The position numbers and the translations under genes are program-made. From positions 4,154-19,282 of the forward strand of contig CAMPET010000491.1 of assembly GCA_946803715.1 (NCBI GenBank): a DNA stretch of 15,129 nucleotides. Reading direction: 5' to 3'. The stretch's first letter is position 1; each line of letters starts with the position of its first letter. Below, piece after piece: positions 1 to 8,690 of this stretch. The stretch is from Beroe ovata. Its lineage: Eukaryota; Ctenophora; Nuda; Beroida; Beroidae. The notes below the pieces were generated by a model. That model made no database searches. It was not told where the DNA came from and was given only the letters and a program-made list of their open reading frames with translations.

Positions 1-23
1 ACACACACACACACACACACACA
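1..23. repeat. (AC)n microsatellite at window edge
   Basis: A pure AC dinucleotide run opens the window and probably continues beyond it. Confidence 0.95.
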
Positions 24-219
24 AATAGGTACACAATCCCGAGTGATTTAGTATTATTGATATCGTGTATGGATGGTTTCAGTAACTTGAGAACCAGAAA
101 ATCGTAGTTCTTGCATGAAGTAAGAATAACTCTAAGTTTAGCTTAGCTTTGTGATCAATTAGCAGGATCATGCGGGATATGGCGGTTTTGGCGGGGTTAG
201 GTGTTGCACCCCGCCTTCG

Positions 220-340
220 AGGACCATTAGAAACTTGAACACACAAAATTTCACGTCAATTCGACAATGGATTCCCAGGTTAGCGACCGCAATAACCCCT
301 CATCCACCTAAAACATGTCTGTTTGAGTGAGGATAACTCC
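220..340. repeat. Diverged direct repeat, copy A
   Basis: Shares a colinear series of words with 381-505 at an offset of about 161 bp: AGGACCATT, TTCACGTCAAT, CGACAAT, TTCCCA, ATAACCC, ATCCACC and TGAGGATA. Substitutions and small indels between these blocks show an old duplication. Confidence 0.8.
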
Positions 341-380
341 CAATCGGATTAAGCTATAGTCTTGAAACTATCATAGCTCA

Positions 381-505
381 AGGACCATTGGAAAGTCGGA
401 CAAAAAAATTCACGTCAATCCGACAATTGCTTCCCAAGTTAAGGGCCGCCATAACCCTTTATCCACCCAAGAAAAGTTTGACTGATCATTTGAGGATATC
501 AATGG
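381..505. repeat. Diverged direct repeat, copy B
   Basis: Second copy of the block at 220-340, in the same orientation. It has no ORF and no terminal inverted repeat that would mark it as a transposon. Confidence 0.8.
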
Positions 506-690
506 TAACTACAAGTTTAGAACAATTTACTGTCTAGAATAAAATCTCTACTGTCCTGACTCCTGACAGCTAGCAATTCACTGTAAGGCAGTTTCTGATG
601 CCCCTTTTAAGCGATTGGTGCGTGACCGTATTCTTGTCATATTTCAATTGCGAGTTTATCCTAATAAACACACGCTGCACGGAGTTTATA

Positions 691-730
691 TAATAATAAT
701 GTCAGGAGTATAATAATAATGTCAGGAGTA
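691..730. repeat. 20-bp tandem duplication
   Basis: Two identical adjacent copies of a 20-bp unit (TAATAATAAT followed by GTCAGGAGTA), with a further partial TAATAT. Perfect identity suggests recent slippage. Confidence 0.9.
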
Positions 731-1124
731 TAATATGTGGTGGATTGCGGTGCTATTTGGATAACTGTCTGGAAGGCGCAGGGCTCAAATTGTAGACATC
801 AGCAATACAGTGCGCGCGGCGCGCACCGCGTACCATGCAGCTGTATACAATACTGTCACATATATACAGTACACGCGCGCTGGCCGCTCGATCTGAGCAC
901 TCAGTCCTATTTTAATATACCAACGTTCTTCACTTGCACTAGCTCAAATGAAGAAATGACGATGTGAATTGTGGATGAATGCTTGAATAAATCTTGATCA
1001 AAAGTTTTAAAGTTGTGTGAGGCACATAAAATTCAATCATACTTGAAAAAACTTGGTCCATGCTGCTTCGTACTGAATTAATCTTCGAACAAAGGGTCGT
1101 AAAAGTTAGAATTAATTATCAACG

Positions 1125-4100
1125 CTACAATTTAAAGTGTCTAGCAGCTTGTTCGACTATCAAGTCCGCTATGGCAAGTGATGAAGTTGCTGCGGGAGAG
1201 GGGGCATTCCGAACATGCAACATCCCCGGACAGGATTCATCGAACTGGAAATCGTCGACTAAGGAACCGTCTGGAGCCATTGCCTGGGCTCTTACTCCAG
1301 CGCTACCCCTGAATAAACGGGGGGGTTTTATAATCGATATGTTTAGCAGTTGGCGCCTGTCGTTGTTGCTATTGTTGTTGTTGTTGTTGTTGTTGCTGTT
1401 GTTGTTATTGTTGTTGTTGTTGTTGTTGCTGTTGTTGTTGTTGTTGCTACGGTTACCTGACTAGATCCGATATCCCCAGTTGAGGGATGAATCGTTGTAG
1501 ATCTGACAATTGAAGGGGGAGTAGGGCTGACTTTGCCATCTCCATGATCCCATAGGATATGTTTGGCACCGCGAGCTTCCACAGGCCCCTGAAGTTTAAT
1601 GAAACTTCAACGGTTGACTCGATCAGGGATGACTTGATCTGCAAGATGTGAGAGCGCCTTGAAGTGAAGTGAAGTGAAAGGCAGAATTCATAAGAGTCCG
1701 CACTTGGCATCCAAACCTGAAGGAAGCCATGTCTGCTAGGTCCTCTTTATTTACATCGGACCATGAATACCCTTCACGGGACCCGGCCAACACCGCATTG
1801 GGTCCTGAGTACAATGAGTGATTGTTGTATCTTATACTACCATGTGAATCAGGAAGTTCCCTTCATGGTAACACATGTTAACCACATGTTAATCACGGCG
1901 AAGGCAGAAAAACCCCAACAAATGACATAAATGTACTCACCTACCCATATTGACCCGTCCATTCGGGGCGTGAAGTGCACTCCCAAGAATGGGAAATCAG
2001 GGTTTGGTACCTGGATACATGGAATGCAAGGTGTTTAGCAAGCCATGTCATGTTGGATTAGAAAATCGATATCCAGTGTTATGCTATATTTGCAGCATAC
2101 ATCGATATGTAAGATTTGAATTTTAACGGGTAAGTAGTGGGTAATCCTGGCTGGTGAATGAACTTTGTACCGGGTAAATGTTGCCGTTAACGAGGTACCG
2201 CTTGTCTGCACGAAGCTCAAGATATTCTCCTCTGAACGGGACAATTGTTGGGTTCCGTTTCCCTCCAGCCTTCTGAGCAACCCTGATGCAATGAGTTGTT
2301 TTGAAGGGACATATCGATATAGTCATTGTACGATGAATGATATACTGATTGTTAAAACCTGTCTGAATGCAGTCCTGCACAAGTAATGACATGTTTTGCA
2401 AGAATCCGTTTCCTGTTGCTACAATGTACACGGATTTCACGGCCAACATCCTTGATTCTCGTAACCTGATGACGTAAAATAGCGAAATCATTACCAGACT
2501 ACAGAGATCTTGCTTCTTGGGTTGGAATTTCTTACCAGTACTTCAGTGAAGTACTTCACGTAAAGTACGAACGCGCGCGAAGACCGCGCGCGCATTCTTA
2601 TGGTAGGTCACTAATAGCTCACCACTGTCTGACGGTGAAAACTAGCGATTGGTGGTCACTGAAGTGCAAACAAACCTCATGTTTGGTGAAAATGGTTCCA
2701 CCTTTCGCTGTGAAGTCGTGTCCGTAGCTAACAGCCACACGTTTCCAGTCCACAATGCCAGTGTTTGGACTGTGTATAGCTCGTATACCACCCTGTACAC
2801 AGTGAGACTGTAACTTAACGAGGGGAGATTCATTACGTTATTATACAGCTAATCTGCAATCTAATGATACTAGATTGTTTACATGTTTGAAATCATGCTT
2901 AAACAGACTAGAGGGCAGAGGCTCGCACACTGGTAGCTTACCACTGCAGCACAAACGAATAATATATACAGTTAAAGGTCAACGAGTGCAGCAAATAGGC
3001 AGTCGAAATGTGTCTTTAAGATTAAATACCAGGACACTAAGTACTGACAGTACAGCGTGAACTTACCGTACAGTAGGGTTCTAACTCTAGTATCTGCTGC
3101 CTGTCAACCATCGCAAGATCAGGGACTTTATTCTGAATGCCCTTCTGGTACAGAGAATCCAGCCTTGCCTCCTCGGCTGCGTTTGTAGCCACTATCAACT
3201 GTGGACAGCTAGGTTAGGGATAATGAGGACATGACATTCATCGACATCAGCCGAGAATATGGATGAGTGACAAATGATGAGAAATGGTGTCAGGGGCGTG
3301 TGAAGGGAGGCGGGGAATGTGACGAAGTCAATAATTTGACCCACCTTGCCACACCTTTTGTAGGGTATAGCTCGTTCATCGCAGTACTGGTAAGTCCTGA
3401 GGGCACCCTCCACACACAGCCGAGCTTTTAGTGATCCAGGAGTGTAATATATGCCCATGTGAATGACACCACTGTTGTGACCGGTTTGGTGCGTTGCTGT
3501 AATTTAAGTGTGTTAAGGTACAGGTGTAAGGGTCAAGTTTTATCAAGTGGTTACCAAGGTGAAGTGGTGTCAAGTAGAACAGGTAGTGGTGTCATTTTTT
3601 CCAAGTGGTCTCAATCAGTTGTGGTGCTAAACTATTATAGTGGTGTCAAGCAATGATGGTGTAAAGATTCAAGGTAATTATAATGGTAACAGGGCATACT
3701 TTGGTGTCAAGTATTTGTGTTTTGAAGCAACTGGTGTCAACCCACCTAAATCATCTTCCTTCTCGAGGAGAACTACAGACATGTCAGGATATTCTAGCTT
3801 GAGTGCTCTCGCAGTTCCCAAGCCCACTATACCACCACCGACAATACACACGTCGTATACATCACTGGGGGATTGGTCAATTCATATCGACATGGCGACG
3901 TGGTCATAGCAACAATCTGTGTTGCCATAACAACCCGTCGTGATGTTATAGCAACATATCTCATGGTCATAATAACACTCTTGTACGGTCGAAATGACAA
4001 GTTGGGGTGGTACTTACTATAGTAACAGATAACTTACCTGTCATTCTGCTGTGAGAGACACCGGTAGTGCGTGTAGTGACCATGGTGACCAATGTTACCA

Positions 4101-4162
4101 TGGCAACGTCTGAGACATCGCGTATTCCGAGTAATACATCTCACTAGAGAACCAACGGACAT
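1125..4162 (-). CDS. L2HGDH: L-2-hydroxyglutarate dehydrogenase, mitochondrial (11 exons)
   Basis: FAD-dependent enzyme oxidising L-2-hydroxyglutarate to 2-oxoglutarate in mitochondria (metabolite repair). Exons in gene order: 4162-4038, 3864-3746, 3496-3345, 3198-3067, 2792-2676, 2465-2359, 2282-2171, 2010-1941, 1804-1717, 1588-1457, 1308-1125. All junctions are GT-AG and phase-consistent; the total is 1338 nt, or 445 aa (human about 463). Residues 1-41 are rich in Arg, His and Ser with no acidic residue until D41, as expected of a mitochondrial presequence. Then follow [14 protein letters not shown] with the FAD-binding GxGxxG (G51, G53, G56), [16 protein letters not shown] (84-99), [28 protein letters not shown] (264-271), GPNAVLA (312-318), NISYG and the C-terminal [13 protein letters not shown] (416-428). 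The start is the ATG at 4162-4160; the later ATG at 4101 lies in a frame that does not join exon 2. Oddities are M95 where Ser or Ala is usual, S387 in GSAG instead of GPAG, one extra residue in CTGGIRAI, and three donors beginning GTTT. The family assignment is secure; exact ends of the weaker junctions are inferred. Confidence 0.97.
1362..1448. repeat. (TTG)n / (CAA)n trinucleotide repeat inside L2HGDH intron 10
   Basis: About 87 bp of nearly pure TTG on the plus strand (CAA on the gene's strand), interrupted by a few GCT or ATT units. It fills most of the 148-bp intron 1309-1456 and begins 8 bp past the splice donor. The poly-Leu and poly-Thr ORFs across it are artefacts. Confidence 0.97.
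2538..2594. repeat. Palindromes in L2HGDH intron 5
   Basis: Intron 2466-2675 contains an odd-length perfect palindrome GTACTTCA-G-TGAAGTAC (2538-2554), a further GTACTT...AAGTAC inverted pair, and two CGCGCGCG blocks separated by a few bases (about 2572-2594). Together they could form hairpins in DNA or pre-mRNA. Confidence 0.75.
3565..3740. repeat. Interspersed TGGTGTCAAG motif cluster in L2HGDH intron 2
   Basis: Within intron 3497-3745 the word TGGTGTCA recurs at 3565, 3587, 3641, 3702 and 3732, often extended to TGGTGTCAAG, with near matches such as TGGTCTCA at 3606. Spacing is irregular (about 20-60 bp). It resembles a degenerate minisatellite or a clustered protein-binding word; on the gene's strand it reads CTTGACACCA. 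Confidence 0.75.
4094..4107. promoter_or_regulatory. X-box-like palindrome in L2HGDH exon 1
   Basis: GTTACCATGGCAAC fits the inverted half-site pattern of an RFX X-box (GTTRCC-AT-GGYAAC). It lies inside coding exon 1, at about codons 19-23 of the presequence. RFX binding is an inference from the motif; the palindrome itself is seen directly. Confidence 0.5.
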
Positions 4163-4598
4163 GAATCTAGATATATTGCCAAAGTAGAATAAAACATTTA
4201 GATTTTATAATTACTTCCTAGTTCCATGATATAAAAGTTATGGGGAATATTCGTTAGACAATGTTATATTTGATAGCTCATGATCCAATGATAACACCTA
4301 ATTACCCTAATTGCGGTGGTAAACCTCTTCTCCATTTCAACAGTATCCAAATTTGGAATAACTGAATTCCAAAATTCCATCCACACGTTTTCAGTGACTT
4401 GTTATTTCCTTAATAAAATACCGGTGAAAGGGTTTTCGTGTACCTAATTGTAGAAATCTCAGGATTTTTCTACTTCCATTTGCCATGATTCTCATTAGCA
4501 TCGTTTTGTTGTTTTTCACAATGGAATCATTTAATTGAGATCGCTATCCAGTGAAACTCGAGAAATAATCTCCCAAACAACTTTAATTCCCAGGAAAT
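4163..4598. promoter_or_regulatory. Divergent intergenic/promoter region
   Basis: A 436-bp gap separates the L2HGDH start codon (minus) from the matrix-protein start codon (plus), a head-to-head layout that must hold at least the L2HGDH promoter. No clear TATA box or CpG-rich core is visible, and the region is AT-rich. A CAG at 4591-4593, just before GAAAT-ATG, is a plausible splice acceptor, so the plus-strand gene may have a 5' untranslated exon in or beyond this interval. Confidence 0.6.
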
Positions 4599-7438
4599 AT
4601 GCTAAATCTCCTCGTTATTCTCTGCGTGACACCCCTAATAACCGGTGACTGCGACACCCAATCGCCGTGTAACGTTAACGGTACTAAAACCTGCGACGAG
4701 GGCATTTGCACGTGCAAGACGAATGTTATCGGCGCTAACTGCTCCTCATGTCGACACGGGGCAGTTGATCTGGATCCGCTAAACAATGCAGGGTGCTCCC
4801 TCTGTTACTGCACAGACCACTCACCCTCCTGCCAGCTCCAAACGTGGACAATCTCGTATGTGGAAGAGGCGTTTGAGGCAACGCGCGGCGCAGGGTGGCA
4901 CGTGCAAAGCACGACAGATCCACTGTCAGTGTCCCGCAACATCACTCTGAGTTTTGGCGGGAGCTCTCAGTTCATGACGTATGACAAGCATGGGACAGAA
5001 CTGGGTGCAAGTAACTTCTTCTGGGTGTTACCGGAGCATCACCTAGGAAACTGGCTGGGTAGCTATGGGAGTGAGATAAAGTATACTCTGAACTTGAGGT
5101 GTGGCTCTGACTTTTCCTGCTCATTCAATCAAGTTAGTATTTCCTGTGGTGTCAAGATGAGAAATTAGTGCCAGAGTTGGTAGCCGTGTGTGATAATGGT
5201 GTGTGATAAAAGCGTGATTGTGTGAGCTGTGCAATTAGATATGGACTTACACGACTCTCAGGAGCCATGGTTTGTGCTGCGAGGAGGGCTACTGAACGAT
5301 CTGCAGACGGTGCAGTTCTACATATTCGATGATGGGGATGTTAAGTGGAGAGGACAGGTGGAGATTACAATACCAGTTCACGAGGGATACACGCCCAAAA
5401 CCTGCTGGAGAAGCCCAGATCTGAAGTGAGATTCCCCCCTCCATGCTATGTTTACCACTCTCAATCCTAGTGTTTGTATAGAGGCGGGGGTAGAGTTCAC
5501 ATACTGTCATAGTCTGAGTCTGAGACCCCACGCAGTCTGAAACTCACACTCTCAGAAGAGACATTTCACTATCATGAATATTCAATCGCATCATTTATTC
5601 AATACCATGAACTCCCAACTGATGAGACAGAGTGTGTGTCAACAGTGTGTGTCACACACAGACAGACACACACAGACACAGAAACAGACACACACAATTC
5701 AACAGAATGATGATTTAAACGACTGAGGTCAAACCTCAGAAACCACTCTTCCCACACGGAGAAGAGAATACTGATCTAATTACTCGATTAACCATCATTC
5801 CTCTCAAAGATGCATCACACGGAACAAGCTTATCAACGTGCTGAGCAACGTGGTGGAAGCGAAGATAAAAGCCGGGATATTCAGAACATCTTATAGCATG
5901 GCAATCGGAAGGTATGGCACACACACACATGACACATTATGACGTCATTATGTGTTATAGGTACAGCTGTATATCACGTCCTACAGCTGTTGTCATGGTA
6001 ACGCATACATTTCAGATATCGGAGAGAAGTTGCGTCGCACGCGGGTACCACATCACGGCGTGTCGAGGTGTGTAGCTGTCCCGCACCCTACACCGGTACA
6101 TCGTGCGAGGAATGCCGGGCTGGGATGTGGCACAAGTTAGGGTGGGGGTGTGCACGGTGTGATTGTAACGGATACAGCTACAATTGTAACTCATTCACGG
6201 GCAAGTGTCACGACTGTGCGTATGACACAGCCTGTCACAACTGTGACTGTTGTGCGGATGGGTTCTATGGTAAACCACGGGGAGACCCCAATCCATGTAC
6301 ACCCTGTCCCTGCAATGGCCGGGCCACCACGTGCACAACCCGCGATGATGGCAGTTTTGGGAGGTGTGTCAACTGTGAGGTGGGCTACGAGGGTGACAGG
6401 TGTGAGCGGTGTCAAGACGGTTACTATGGTAACCCAGAGCGAGGTGTCCCCTGTCAGAAGTGCTATTGTAGTGGTAACATTGACACCTCTGTGACAGGAA
6501 ACTGTCACAATACAACGGGAGAGTGCTACAATTGTCTGAACCACACGACAGGCACCCAATGTCAGTTGTGTGAACGTGGTTTCTACGGAGACGCCACGCA
6601 ACAAGATTGCAAACAGTGTTCGTGCGATCTGATTGGTGCCAAGGACAACATCTGTGACATTGCGACTGGGAAATGCACGTGCAAGATCAACGTGACAGGT
6701 GACACGTGCAACACGTGTGTCAGCAGCACATTTGGCATCAAATCTGGGCGTGGTTGCGCGGCGTGTGAGTGTGACACGACGGGCACACAACAGAACTCTA
6801 ACCATTGTGACGTCACGACTGGTCAGTGTCTGTGTAGGCCGGACAGACAATACCGGCAGTGTGACGGGTGTGTAAACGGGTACTTCCTGCAAGATGACGG
6901 CCAGTGTGCGAGGTGTGACTGCCCGCCACACCGGAGTTCCAACTACTCGTGTAACGGCACAACTGGGCAGTGCTACTGCCTGGACAAGTACACTGGACAG
7001 AGGTGTGAGCAGGCAGCGTGCACACGCGGGTCCTGGAGTGATTGGACACCGTGCGATATGCCGTGTGGCAACGGCACTCAGACAAGGAGCAGACAAGTCG
7101 GCGCCCCTGACAAGATGGTGGTGGAGAAGGAGGGTCTCCCTGTGGAGCAGTGCGTTGCTATGGAAACGCAGAGGAGAACGTGCAATTCTGTACCCTGTGA
7201 TGACGTCACTGCGGAGTGTCAGGCTGTCACCGTTCTGGAGCCGCTATCGGTCGGGAATTGCCGGACAAGACGGCATTATCCTGTTCGCAAGTGTCGGGGA
7301 AGCTGTAACCACTCCGATATTGATTGTTGTCAGCCGTACCAGCTAACACAGCGGCAATACAGATTGTACTGCACTGATGGAACAACGCTGAAACGGAAAT
7401 TCGATGAAGTGAAACAGTGCGGTTGTCTATCGTGCTGA
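4599..7438 (+). CDS. Secreted laminin-short-arm-like matrix protein with TSP1 and cystine-knot tail (4 exons)
   Basis: Exons 4599-5132, 5262-5425, 5810-5911 and 6016-7438 join in phase (GT-AG throughout) to 2223 nt, 740 aa. Residues 1-16 are a signal peptide; an in-frame TAA at 4584 blocks extension within this exon. One LE domain follows (about 18-68), then GCSLCYCTDHSPSC, the usual lead into a laminin IV type A (L4) domain (about 85-275). Characteristic L4 signatures are FFWVLPEHHLGNWLGSYG (exon 1) and ITRNKLINVLSNV (exon 3). After L4 come VEVCSCPAPYTGTSCEEC, five complete LE repeats (about 315-567) and a truncated sixth. A TSP1 repeat (605-661) starts WSDWTPCDMPCGNGTQTR. A CTCK domain (668-740) carries CRGSC (CxGxC), CCQP and the terminal CGC; its spacing resembles Slit. 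There is no coiled coil, LamN or LamG domain, so this is not a laminin chain. Exon 4 alone encodes the LE array, TSP1 and CTCK. The role is presumably extracellular matrix or a secreted ligand; the partner is unknown. Confidence 0.92.
5629..5697. repeat. TGTGTGTC / GACACACA inverted low-complexity tract in intron 2
   Basis: Lies in the 384-bp intron 5426-5809 of the matrix gene. A GTGTGTGTC arm is followed by repeated CACACACAGAC units, so the transcript could fold back on itself. Confidence 0.7.
5989..6002. promoter_or_regulatory. X-box-like palindrome in intron 3 of the matrix gene
   Basis: GTTGTCATGGTAAC is a near-perfect X-box-type inverted repeat located 13 bp before the start of exon 4 (6016). 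It may simply be another copy of a dispersed CCATGG/TCATGG palindrome seen elsewhere in the window. Confidence 0.35.
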
Positions 7439-7612
7439 GACACGCGTGATAGGCAACGCGTTACCATGGAAAACACGTGATGACTGAAGAAAAATGCGTG
7501 ACCAGCAAAGCGTGACCATGGAAATCACACGTGTTGGCTTCGGCGTCGCCATGGTAGCGTGTGGCGAGAACAATCGAATTTGGGGAATAATAGTTCACTT
7601 CAAAACTGCTGA

Positions 7613-7618
7613 ATAAAC
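7613..7618 (+). terminator. Polyadenylation signal AATAAA of the matrix gene
   Basis: First canonical AATAAA downstream of the TGA at 7436-7438, about 175 bp beyond it, which is a typical short 3' untranslated region. Its use is inferred. Confidence 0.6.
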
Positions 7619-7832
7619 ATCCTTCCACAGTCAACTTTTTCGGTTGCTCGTAGAGCGCTGTCAAAAGATTTCATGAATTTGTTGATCACAAGAACATATT
7701 AAACAACGTTATTTAGTAATTGCAATGTCATAATCAAACCATATTTGAAGGTGAAATCTCAGTATTTCCCAGCATTTTTAAGGACTACTTTTCATTCGCA
7801 GCATATTATGCAAAGTATCTTGACTCACAAAT

Positions 7833-7833
<1 letters not shown>

Positions 7834-7887
<54 letters not shown>

Positions 7888-7888
7888 A
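7834..7888. repeat. (AC)n microsatellite
   Basis: About 55 bp of AC repeat with one AAAC interruption near its end. It produces spurious His-Thr and Val-Cys ORFs. Confidence 0.97.
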
Positions 7889-8690
7889 CGTTACCTTCTT
7901 AAGAGAGGTCAGAGGAGTGAGTGTGGCTATGAAACGGAGAGAGCGCGCATGATTTTTATTGGACCACCCTCGCCTGTTTGACACATTGAAATTAGTGTAG
8001 TTTTCAAGTTCATGATGTAATCAAAGTTATATTTCAGGAATAGCGTTGTGAGCGTTGTTACCTTCCTATGCATTTCTTTGCTTGAAATGATTTCAATTTA
8101 TGCACTGTTACATTCAGTTTTTCTCTGATAAGACTTTTTGCTGTGAGTTGTGACACCGTTAGGCAATAGGTACGTGCATTTTATAAACAAGTGGGAATCT
8201 TTTTTTGATGTTGAAGGAGAATTGGGTGGTGAACGTTAATTTGGTGAAGTTGGAGATAGTTACCGGTTTAAATGTTTATAATCTTTAATCAAAGTACCGG
8301 TCTCCATACCAGGATGATATTTCGACATGATGTAGTGAACGTCTATCGCGGAGCAGCAGTTCTAGTACAGCAGCAGCTCTACTATGACGTCTCGTTCAAT
8401 TTTTCGTTTGACTTGAAACATGTTCTATACAGTTATTGCAATACAGTTATTGAGCTCAAATGTTGCGTTGACGCTGCTCAATGCTCAATAATAATTTAAA
8501 CAGAGCTCGTTCTCAAACAAAACAACGAAGTATGTACCCCATTTCTTGAATGTCTCTCAACTTTTGGCAGTTGAAATTTTCAACTTGAAAATATCTCTTT
8601 CTCGTTCGCGTTGTGGGATAATTGCCCCCTCTTTCTCTATCTTCTTTGACTGAAACTCGTATTTTGCTCTAGGATCCCAAGTATACTCCC

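Larger units (their letters stand above)
1..1124. other. Intergenic region 3' of L2HGDH
   Basis: No coding exon was recognised on either strand. The region holds the AC run at the edge, a diverged direct repeat pair (220-340 and 381-505), a 20-bp tandem duplication (691-730) and a GC-rich odd palindrome, TGCGCGC-G-GCGCGCA, at 811-825. The 3' untranslated region of the minus-strand L2HGDH gene must lie in the right part. I found no canonical AATAAA on the minus strand; the nearest candidate is an ATTAAA at 916-911, about 210 bp past the stop codon. Confidence 0.6.
7439..8690. other. Intergenic region between matrix gene and apple/Sushi gene
   Basis: Immediately after the stop, a block containing CCATGG and CACGTG words is partly duplicated: about 7453-7480 and 7505-7533 share the order (CAA)(A)GCGT-ACCATGGAAA-CACGTG. 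A poly(A) signal follows at 7613 and an AC microsatellite at 7834. No further exon was recognised. The last 25 bp before 8666 form a pyrimidine-rich stretch ending in TAG, so a 5' untranslated exon of the next gene may lie somewhere here. Confidence 0.6.

Noticed and set aside
1060-1464. Plus-strand 134-aa ORF ending in a poly-Leu run
   Set aside because: It is antisense to L2HGDH exon 11, and its hydrophobic end is the translated TTG microsatellite.
4038-4101. ATG at 4101-4099 as the L2HGDH start codon
   Set aside because: Its frame leaves one base at the exon 1 donor, while exon 2 needs two to read [11 protein letters not shown]. The frame from the ATG at 4162 fits and gives an Arg-rich presequence.
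5229-5429. Separate small gene starting near 5229
   Set aside because: The codon is GTG and the upstream part is intronic. From 5262 on it joins exon 1 in phase 0 as the middle of the L4 domain.
6191-7096. Minus-strand 301-aa ORF
   Set aside because: It is the antisense shadow of the Cys-rich LE exon, with Val/Thr/Ala bias and no domain, signal peptide or splice support.
4599-7438. A true laminin alpha, beta or gamma chain
   Set aside because: There is no LamN domain, coiled coil or LamG region, and the protein ends in TSP1 plus CTCK followed by a stop and a poly(A) signal.
7720-7984. His-Thr and Val-Cys repeat ORFs
   Set aside because: Direct translations of the AC microsatellite.
8272-8499. 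Plus-strand 75-aa ORF before the apple/Sushi gene
   Set aside because: No motif, signal peptide or splice-phase link to the next gene; the AT-rich composition allows it by chance.
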